Assembly (NCBI GenBank): GCA_001643675.2
Contig: LSRY02000058.1
Span: 348,501-412,500, forward strand
Direction: 5' to 3'
Source: Monocercomonoides exilis
Taxonomy: Eukaryota > Preaxostyla > Oxymonadida > Polymastigidae
Length of the DNA: 64,000 nt
The translations under genes were made by a program, and so were the position numbers. This document shows, in pieces, positions 29,800-39,900 of this stretch (within the stretch, counting starts at the first letter, position 1; every line of letters begins with the position of its first letter). The notes below the pieces were generated by a model, which was not told the DNA's origin, ran no database searches, and worked only from the letters and a program-made list of their open reading frames with translations.

Positions 29800-31779
29800 T
29801 CGAACAGATCGGCCTCCTTTAAATTAGTCCACACTTTTTTATGAAAAATATATAATAATGGGAATATTCATATTTTTGTGTTATTTCTTCCTTTTCATTA
29901 ATTGAAAATAATGGATTTGTTATCAAAAAATAAATATATCTTTTTGACTAAAATTTTCTTTATCATGATCAATAATTCATATGCTCCCATTTCGTGAAGT
30001 CTGCAAATGTTGTAATCAAAACAACAAATTCTTATCTATTTGTGATGATATAAAATTGTGATTAATACAAAAATTAAATTAGCAAAAGACAAAACAAAAA
30101 ATTTTTTTATTTAAAATTAGACCTATATTCGAATGGGTTTTTCTTTTGCGAATTGTTTATACTTATGTGAATGTTTTTTTCTTATCGCGAATGACTCAAT
30201 CTTTTTAGAAATAAACTTTTCTTTTTTCTGCCGTTAAATGCATTTTTATGATCAAAGCTTTGCTTATCGCTATTTTTTAATTAAAGAATTAATGATTACA
30301 AACAAAATAAAACTATTAAAAAAAAGAAAAAGAAGGTTTGTTTGTTCAGTACAAAATGTTTCTTTTAGAATTTTTTTGTTTCTGTTTGTTCGATTCGATT
30401 CTTGAAACTTTTAAAAATTGTTCAAAAGCAAGGTGAGGATGGAATATAAAAATATTTCGTTCACATGAATCTAATCTTTTTCCTTTTTTTTTTTTCATTA
30501 ACCTTTCATATCAAATTCCACTAAATAACTATTTTTGTCTTTTTTTTTCATAATTTAAAAAATCCTTTATATATGGGTGATTATTTTTGAAAACATATTT
30601 TTTCTTATAAAAATTTCGGTTCGAATATTTCCCTTGAATATCAACAAAAGAATGCAGAAAATGGAAAAGGCACACAAAAGATAATTATGTCTTGATTTAT
30701 GCAAAAACGTTTGATTTTGACACAATTATTATTTAAAAAAAAATGGAAATGATAATTTTCAATCCATTTTCAAAAGAAAAATAAGAATTCAACACCCCGA
30801 AAAAAGTTATGATTTCAAAAATAATCACTCATATTGTCAAAGTTTTGTTAATTAGAAATGTTTTTCATCTCAATCACACAAAATAGAAAAATAAATAATA
30901 AAAAGAATGTTTTAAGATTTTTAGCAACAGCTTTTGTTTTATTTGTGAGTAACGTGCAAAACAAATAATATATAATTAACAACTTGGAAATAATAGTATC
31001 AGAAACAAAAAGAATAAATAATAATAATAAAACTTTCTTTAAATCTAAATCTGCGATTCAAAAATATCAAAATAATTTGCTTCATTCTGATTTCATATTT
31101 TAAAAAGATATTTCTTAATTTCGAGATAATAAAGTTTTGCTACAAGCAGTAATTGAACCTGAAGAAGCTGGAAAAATCAAAGATAATTGTCGGAAACAAT
31201 TATGAGGAGGAAATACGTAAAAAGAAGAAGGAAGAGTGTAGTTTGAAAAATGAGACATGTTTTGTTGAGGCAGAGAAGGAAGTTGCGAGGGTATTGATGA
31301 AGACACCAAATTTGAATGCAATTGTGAAGTTGAAGACAATTGAGTTGAAAAATGTTGTGTCAATGAAGATTGAGATGAGCAAAATGTGATTGGAAAATCA
31401 GTTGACGATGTAACTCAATGAAGACACGCAGATTTTCATTGGGAGGGAAGATGCCATGAAGATGTGTAGTCTATGGTTTCATGATCGAGGACTTCATTTT
31501 CAATTTCTCTTTGATCTTCATTTTCTTCTCAATTTTTTTATTCTCGTTCACAAACCTTCATTTTTTTTTCTTTTCATGATCTTTTTCACTTGTCGTTGCA
31601 CTTGAGCATGGGTTGCAGCTTTCCATTAAGACTTCAAAAATTAATTAATAATGGTATATTGTTGATGAAAATGTTGTTTTTTCAAAGAATAAAACATCAA
31701 TATGGGTCAAAAAATAAAAACAAGCCCAAATCGTTATTTAGAAATAATGAAGGACATGATGTTGTCGGTGATGATGGAT
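29800..31779. other. AT-rich intergenic region
   Basis: About 2 kb of very AT-rich DNA with many short homopolymers lies upstream of the dynein-like gene. I see no tRNA, rRNA or convincing exon. A richer patch near 31150-31500 holds two overlapping short frames on opposite strands (78 and 82 codons, Lys/Glu-rich on plus); neither looks like a known protein, and they may be remnants. The promoter of the giant gene must lie in the right-to-left part adjoining 29800. Confidence 0.6.
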
Positions 31780-32831
31780 TCAATCTATTTCTTTGTTTCT
31801 CCAAATACTTCTGATTTGCTTCTTTCTTTGCTCTCTGCTTTCTTGCATATTCCATTTGTAATTCAGCAAAAAAAATATATTATTGGCTTCTAAATCAAAA
31901 GCTGTTAAAGGATCCTGTAAAATATGAAAATTTGTTAAACAAACAGCAACAATAATAAAAATCTCCTTGCAACTTTGATGCTCGATGACCAATACTGTCG
32001 AAATACAGCAAGGACCGTCTTTATCCTTTCGAAAAAATTCTCAATGATCACCCTGTGCTTCGACAACTCAGGGGTACCACACGGCTTTGTAATGTGTGCA
32101 CGTAGCCATGTTTTTGGTCTTATGAAAGCTGAGTCTGCCAGCAGTTTTGCTTTTCCTAATTTGTTTTCAAATTTTGGATAATGATGTTGAAACACAACAT
32201 AATCATGTGTGCTTCCAGGAAAAATTTCGCTGATAGTGCTGGTAATTCCAAGTTTGGGATTTACTCCCACTTCCACTTTAACACAATATGAATGGTGCTT
32301 TCCACTGAAAAACTTCATTCCGTCTTCCATTTTTCCAACTGGTCAGTTTATTGGTCGAATAGTGCAATCGACAATTAATCCCACATCCTGAATTTCTCTT
32401 GCACGATCTTTTCTATAATATAATTGTAAGTCCAAAAGTGGTTGTTTAACCGAGCAACAAATGTCATGTAATAAATTGATCAAAGCATAATGAGAATTGA
32501 AATATGGCTTTGTAATATAACTTGTCATTTTAGTCGATCCGAGATGAAGAAAATTCAATAAAATAAAAAGTTGGTCTTCGAAATTGTTGATATATTTTTT
32601 TCTTCCTCGATGCGGAGTAATATCTTGATCGAGAAGTTGAAGAAGAATATTAAATTCATTTTTTAAAAATCCAGTGAGACGATAAAATCCATTTCAAGGA
32701 TACTTAATAAATTCTAACGATATTTCTATCAATGATTTTTTCTCTGATGTGGAAACAGTTTCAACATGCGTGGGAAGTGTAATTCTTTTTTCGACATTAC
32801 AAAGAATGTTTTGCTATGTTGATTGTTCCAT
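31780..32831 (-). pseudogene. Decayed DDE transposase, PIF/Harbinger-like (DDE_Tnp_4)
   Basis: A single conceptual frame from an ATG at 32831 reads through HRGRKKYINNF, DVGLIVDCTIRPIN, FFSGKHHSYCVKVEVG, ISEIFPGSTHDYVVF, LLADSAFI and HRVIIENFFERIKTVLAVF. These are the spaced Asp, Asp and Glu of the DDE_Tnp_4 nuclease with its PGSxHD motif. The frame is broken by TAG (32814-32816), TGA (32694-32696) and TGA (32343-32345). The C-terminal stretch (KEIFIIVAVCLTNFHILQ) continues in another frame near 31970, implying an indel. It is therefore a dead copy. I did not find terminal inverted repeats by eye. Known relatives move by a two-gene cut-and-paste system; no partner gene is visible here. Confidence 0.75.
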
Positions 32832-33886
32832 GATAAAAAATATTTCAAAAAGAATGATCTGATCAGTTCCATTAATTGCATTGAAATTTTTGTGAATGAT
32901 TACCAACATTTTTTATATCGTGAATAATTCAATCTTTTTCAATTTTTCGATATTTTTTTGAAAATATATTTTTCTTTTTATATTTTTCGTTAACTTTTTT
33001 GAAATGAGATAATAATTCAAAATAAGGTTTATTTGAAAAAAAATTAACAATAATTATTTTGATTCAATCAAACTGTTGCCAGTTTCAATGATATGTTTTT
33101 GCCATCATTGCAAAGTTTAAAAAAAGATTTTTTTTTTTTAGAGTCTCAGATGTTAATCTTTTCAAATTATTATAAAATAATTATTAAGTCCGATTTCTAT
33201 TCAAACTTCCTCAATTTCATTTAATTGGTAAAAACAGAGAAATGAAAACACTCCAAAACGTTTTTTTAACTTTGGAAAAAATCGATTGAATAGGATATGA
33301 AAATGATCAAAACTTGTGTATTTGTTTTTTTGAAAAACAGACTTTTTTTCGAACTCTCATAAAAATTGAAAAAATAGTAAAAACCGCTTAAATCTTCAAA
33401 TTATTCTCCGTAACAATAAATTAATAAACAAAACAGATTTCTAAAAAAAAAAAGGATTGCATTTTTTACGTTAAAAATAATGTTCAAAGGAGAAATATCA
33501 TTTAAGTTTTGTTCTGATTTATAAAGAATATTCTGGTTTTTAAATTACCAGAATAAAAAAGATAAAATGAATGAATACAAAAATTGAACACTGAACATAA
33601 TAAAACAATAATTTGTCAAAAATAAAGAATTGGCATTAATGTTGAGTGAAATAAAAACAATGGAAATATGTATGAACACATAATTTTGTAACAATATATC
33701 ACAGAAAATCATGACTTTCGAATTATAACATAAAAGTGAAATGCCAAAGTTTGGTAGGTGATTTTGAAATGAAAGTTAAGCAAAAAACATCAGAATTACA
33801 GTATTATAAAAGAGTTTGAAAAGAGCAAAGTTGTTGGCTAAGTTACAAAAATTTTCTCAAATATGGTAACAGAAATTGAAACTTAA

Positions 33887-33888
<2 letters not shown>
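32832..33888. other. AT-rich intergenic region
   Basis: About 1.05 kb, extremely AT-rich, with runs of A and T. No coding, RNA or repeat array is recognisable. It may include the 5' remnant of the transposon at its left side and the 3' flank of the surface-protein gene at its right. Confidence 0.5.

Positions 33889-33922
<34 letters not shown>
33889..33922. repeat. A34 homopolymer
   Basis: Thirty-four consecutive A on the plus strand, 12 bases beyond the stop codon of the surface-protein gene. On the coding (minus) strand this is a T run, so it is not a retrocopied poly(A) tail of that gene. Confidence 0.9.
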
Positions 33923-33924
<2 letters not shown>

Positions 33925-33934
33925 AAATTGTTAT

Positions 33935-36900
33935 TTAACTCGTCGCATAGAAGTTTGCATCACTTATAAAACTACTCCTGCAATTTTTCTCTTCGCATCC
34001 TCCACCTTCTTCATCTTCATCAATGTCAAAGTCCACTGCATCAGAAACTGTCACAATATTTGTTCCTGATGGAAAATGCTCGTAAAACTTTCGTTTCAAA
34101 GTGATCAATGTCGGTCTATCAAACGGTTCTATTGACAATGTGCTTTTCGCTGTTTCATAAAAAGATGAATCTCGGATTTTCTCAAGCCCTGCACTTTCAC
34201 CATTCACAATCTTCTGTCCAGCCAGCTCCGCTTCAAAATCACCAAACGGAATCTGCAGTGTCAAACACTCCCACAGCATCATCCCTATCGAAAACACAAC
34301 TGATTTCTTTGTTGCTCCCATCTTCTTGTTGATTAACAATTCTGGTGCCTTCCACCTCAGGCATTCTTTTTTGAAAAGGCTCTCATCCTCAAATGCAGAT
34401 GAAGGAAGGGAGTCACTTTCATCATCATCACTTGCAGAAGTCACAACAGTCGACGAAGAGATGGATGAGGAATCATCGTCAGAAGAAAAGTCGGAATGCA
34501 TCACAATGCAGATCACCATGTGTTCTGAGAAAAGAACAATGTGAGGGCTCAGATTGGAAAGAGATTGAAGAGGGTTTTCCATTTCATCAAAGGAGTGCAG
34601 CGCAAGGTTGGACACCCAGAACAGGATCTGAGCAGCTGTCATCTCCCTCTCTTCGAGAGTGCCTATTGCCATCTCCTTTGTCTTATTCCTTCCATGAAGC
34701 AGCATGAACAGTGAATCCCTCAAGTCCACAATCAGCTTTTCATGAGGCGAGGAGCAGGCCATGGCATCCACCAGATTCGACATCGATGAGGTGGTTGGAC
34801 ACAAATCCTCCCCTCGAACAAATGTTGATTCAGTATCAGAAGTGTGTGTGGTTGAGGTGGATGAGATGGATGGTGATGGTGTTCTCTTTCTTGTCTCTTC
34901 CTCTTCTTTTTCGTCAACCTTCTCCAATGCCCAATCAGGGATCTTGTCTGAGTCTCTACCTAATATGTATTCAGTCGATCCACTCTCAGACAGAAGATGC
35001 TCTGATGACTCCGAATGTCCCAAGCTTTTCGCATATACCCTCTTCTTGATCTTCTCCTCATTCTTCTTCTCTGCCTCCCTCTCTGCTCTTTGCCACTGCT
35101 CCTCAGGTGACATTTCCATCGTAACCATCTCTAACACCTTAGGATCCTTTTTAATATTGTCTTCCACAATCTCTCTCAAATCTTTATTCTCATTTTTAGC
35201 TTTTCTCCATCTAATTGTGACAATAATTGAAATAATCAGAACAATCAAAAGAATAATTGCCATCACAATTACGACTATTGGCCATTTCGATCTTTCTTTC
35301 TTTCCTCCTTCAACAATTCTTTCATCCCCTTTTGGCTCGGACTCACTTGCATTCTTCAAAACGAATGGTTGAGTTGATGAAAGAGCATTTGAATTCCCAA
35401 ACATAATATGCACACTCACTTCTATTTCGTCTCCACAGCTACTGAGGAGGTCTTTTGTTGCACTTCCTTCAACTTCTCTTTCTGACAAGAATCCATTTGA
35501 TTCAAAATCATGCTTTTCAATCTCTTTCTCTTCTCCCTTCCTCTTCACAACTGAGAATGACAGATTGCATGGAATAAGAAGCAATCCTTTGAATGTCAGC
35601 TTCATTCTATCTGCCTCTTCTTTTGCTTCCACACTCTCCAGCACAGGAATGAAAAATGATGAATCTCTCTCAGAAACAATCCCTTCAAAAATGCATCCCT
35701 CATTCAACATCCAAAGAGACGTGTTTCTTTCCCATCCATCTCCTCCTTTCAAACTCATCACATTCAATGTTCCTGAATCAGAACAGATGATATTTTTTCT
35801 CAGTGATGGATATTTTTTTAATGATGGATTATTGTTCTCAAATTTTCCGTCATTAATAGTCATTGTCCCTCCATTCATTGTTATTCCACCTTCTGGTGAA
35901 TTCGAGATTGTTGTATCTTTCATCAAAATAGAACTCTTCACAACATCCACAAGAGATCCTTCCCATCTGCACATCTCTTCTTCTGCATTCAAATTCTTCT
36001 CTTTTCTTTCCTTTGAACTTCCATCAAATATGCAATTGTCTATTTTCACATCTGTGCAATCCTCCAACTTCATCAATTTCCATTTTGAGGTCTGTGAATT
36101 GATTCCACATATTGTGCAATTCGTTAATTGCACTGTCTTTTTCATTGCCAAGCAAGATATCAATAATTCTTCACTTCCTTCAACTGTGATATTTTCTGTA
36201 TTGAAATCCTTAATTGTTATTTGACCACATTCATAAATATCTATCAAAGTAGTTTCTATTGTTGAATTGCAAATCGTTAATGAATCAATTACTGAAGGAA
36301 GCGGTGATGAAAGATGAATAGCAGATTTATGAAGCTCAAGATTTGTCACTTTGCATTCCATGAGCTGTAATTCTCCCTTTGCAGCGTTAATGATGTGAAA
36401 TGGGACACTCGCAAAAGCTTCATTTCCTTCTTCATTTGATTGTTTTGAGTCATATGAGCAATTTATTATCTCAAGAATTCCTCCTTCTGGTGAAATCAGT
36501 GATTCATGTGAAGAGATGAAATACGAATCAAACACAAAAATCACTCTCAACAATGAGACTGTTCCTGCTGTTGTTATCAAAGCCCCTCTAGTTCTTTCAA
36601 TGTTTGATTTCACTTCAACTTCACACATTTCTCTGCTCTTCGAACTCAGACTCATCTCCTCCAGATTTATCTCTTCTCCAATCACACTCTCTTCAACAAC
36701 AAACATCAGACTTATGAAATCTGAAGTCAGATGCATCAATCCATAATCAATTGAATGACATGAAAGTGTGCTGGTTCCGCATTGCCTCTCATTCGACCCA
36801 TTCACACTGCTCACAATGATCGTATCACCCTGATAAATAGTCACAAAATCCATCAGATCAGTGTCGCTTGGATAATCGCATGAATCTCTTCCATATATCG

Positions 36901-39900
36901 CATTAATTCGTGAATAATGATTCTCTCGAAGATCAAACAGAAATTGGCTTTCATTGATCTGAGATGTGATGTTGAAGCATTCAATGAAAATGTCATTTCC
37001 CACTCTTGCTGTATTTGCGCTAAATTTCATTCCCGTAAATGTGAAGTTCAAATCCCCTCTTTCCTTTGTTGCCAGATGCACCCCTCCTCCTCTCCCAGTG
37101 TTGTTGTTACAGCTGCAATGACTGATTGTTGAGTCAATCATCTTCATTGATCCTGATGCACCCAATGTGAAGAATATCGCCCCTCCTTTTTCACTCATTT
37201 CCGCTTTGTCTTCTGTGATGTTGTTCTCATTCACAACAAAACAAATCTTTTTCTCACTTTTTGATTCCAAAATGCTTGCTCCATTGTCGCTTCTCTTCAC
37301 TCCAGAAAACGATGATTTGTCAATCTCAATATATGCGCGTTCTTCATTCACTCCTTCATAATTCTTCAATCCTGGTTCAGATTTCTTGATTGAAAAAATG
37401 CATCCTCTGCTTTCATTCAATGATTCCACTCGAACATTTGCAAAATGGACAGAAACTCCATTGTCATGAATAACAAATATGCTGTTTCCAACATTGCACG
37501 ATTCCATCGACAAATCGCTCACTTCCAAAGTTCCTCCAATCGCATCCACAAATACACAATCAAATCCATTGTTCGCTCCTGCTTCTGAATGGAATGAACA
37601 TCCAGTTATCATCAACTCACCATCTCTGTTTGAAATGATTGTTTTGGCCGAATTGTCAAATCCAGATGTCAGATGAAGTTGGATATTTGTCAATTCAAGA
37701 TGAACGTTATTCACCATGAAATATTCCAGCTGACTTCCAACTGCCTTTTCAAAATTTAATATTGCTTTTGTATCTTCCTCTCCCATCTTTACACTCTTTT
37801 TGATCTGATAATTGGACACATTGAATGAATCTCGAATAACAGTTGATCCTTCAATTTGAATTGTTTTCGTTCCAATCTCCTTTTTCATGTTCATCATCCC
37901 TTTCCACAACGTTTCGCATGGTTCTTCCTCACTTCCACATCTCGTAACATCAAATCCACTCGACGTGATAAATATCTCAAATGAGCTGAATGGAATCAGA
38001 AACATGAATAAATCTTTGTTAGAATGAAAGTTATCACTTCCCACAAATAAAGTTTTATCATCCTTCATTGATGAGTAATCGAACTTGAATGAGTCATTTG
38101 TCACAGAAGAATTAAAATCCTTTCCCAAAATGAACGCATTCTTTCCAATGGCTGCATTGTTATTCTTAAAAGTTACATCTGCATCAAAAAGAAATGGCTT
38201 CTCATTCAAACAATTTTGGCAATCCAGATGCAAGAATCCTCCTTTCCCATTGCCTGACGAAAGTGAGCAAGATGATGAATTTGTTGATTTAATGAACAAA
38301 TCTTCGTCGTTTTTTAATATTACTCTTGCAACGCCACCTTCTTCGCTACCCTTATTTTCAATATTCGAAAAGTTGCTTTTTTCAAACAAAACGGAAGAAG
38401 ATATCATCAATGGAGATTCACCAAATGAGGAGTCATCCAAACTACATCCTTCCATTGTGCAATTCAACAGTTTCACTTTGTATTCCTGTTCATTTGCATT
38501 TGTGGGTAAAAGAGATAATGAAAAAAACGAAACTGTTGATTTCACATCTGAAATCGTGAAAAACTCCAATTCAACCATCTTCCCTGTCGATTTGATCAAG
38601 AAAAATTCAATTGTGTTTTGCTTCCCTCCAATCACACTCATCTCACAGTTCTTCATGTGCAACTCCCCATTTTGAGTGCTTGATTCGATCACTGCTGAGA
38701 TTGTTCTTGAAAAGCTCGATAGAACAACAATCCCAATGAATTTCATTTCTGTCAGTGATGCAGATTTCAGAATGCATTCTTCAGATCCACTCACTTCTCT
38801 TTGGCATTCCATCTCCACAATTGTCTCAGCTTTGGCCTTCACGCTCATTCCCCCAACATCAACACATCCGGTAACAGTGGATTTTGAGCACAAAATAATT
38901 TCCTCTTTTGTGTTCAGTGCTCTCTTCAGATGCCCTGTCCCGAAGTCCACACTCTTGCATGGCACCTTTTCAACCCCACAATACAATACCTCGATCCCAG
39001 ATATTCCATCCACAAACACCTTGTCAGAAAAGTATCCGTCGAGAAATATAAACAAATCGACATTCCAATCACCGAATGCTTCTGTTCTGTCATGTCCAAC
39101 AACCGAATTGTCTTTCTGAGTGATGCTTCTCATGAAGGCGAAGGAAGACTCGTTCACAGAAGCTGCAAGGGATTCGCACACAAAATACATATCTCTTCCG
39201 ACACAGGCCTTGTTGGCTGAAAACATGATATTGGTGATGGAAAAGGAGGATTCTGACACTTGTGAGCCTTCATTGAACTCGATCATGAGAGCACCGCCTC
39301 TTCCTCCAGAACTTGTATCCTCGCTCACAGAGCAGGTGGAGAAGGCTGTGTCACTCACTGAAAAGGAGTTGGCAGGGGCAGATGAGGCGAATGAGATGCA
39401 CCCGCCATTGGCGGCAGTCTGATGGTTTTGTGGAGCTGAGTTTATGTTGGTCATGGTGCAGTTGGCGAGGGAGAGGGAGAGGGCAGGGGAGGTGGCAGAG
39501 GAGAGGACACAGCTGGTGGGGGAGGCTGTGGAGGTGATGTCGGTGATGTTGGAGGAGTTGAGGATGAGGGGAGCTGTGAGGGAGGTGAGGTGGAAGATGC
39601 TTTGGCTGTTGAGGAGGAGACTGGTGATTGCTGTGTGGTTGAGGGCGAGGGAGCCAGCAGTGAGGAAGAAGAGGGGGGTTGTGATTGATGATGAAGATGG
39701 GGTTGTTCCGGTGATGGTGGTTGTGTTGAGGCTGAGGGAAGGGGAGTTATCGGAGAGGTGGAAGAGGATGGGGGTGATTTGGTTTGAGGAGTTGTGAGCG
39801 ATGGCGAGGGCAGAGACTGTGAGGGAGCCCTGGGTCTGTTGGAAGAGGGCAGACGAGGCAGATGGATCTGGTGAGGAAGATGTTGATGATGATGACAAGG

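Noticed and set aside
31115-31389. Overlapping 78- and 82-codon frames on both strands
   Set aside because: Low-complexity Lys/Glu and Ser/Phe composition, no family resemblance and AT-rich surroundings; not enough to call a gene.
32343-32816. Stop-codon reassignment (as in Streblomastix) to explain the stops in the transposase
   Set aside because: TAA, TAG and TGA behave as normal stops at the ends of the well-defined genes, and the transposase also has a frameshift; decay explains it better.
33889-33922. Poly(A) tail of a retrocopied surface-protein gene
   Set aside because: The run is T on the gene's coding strand, the wrong orientation for a retroposed tail.
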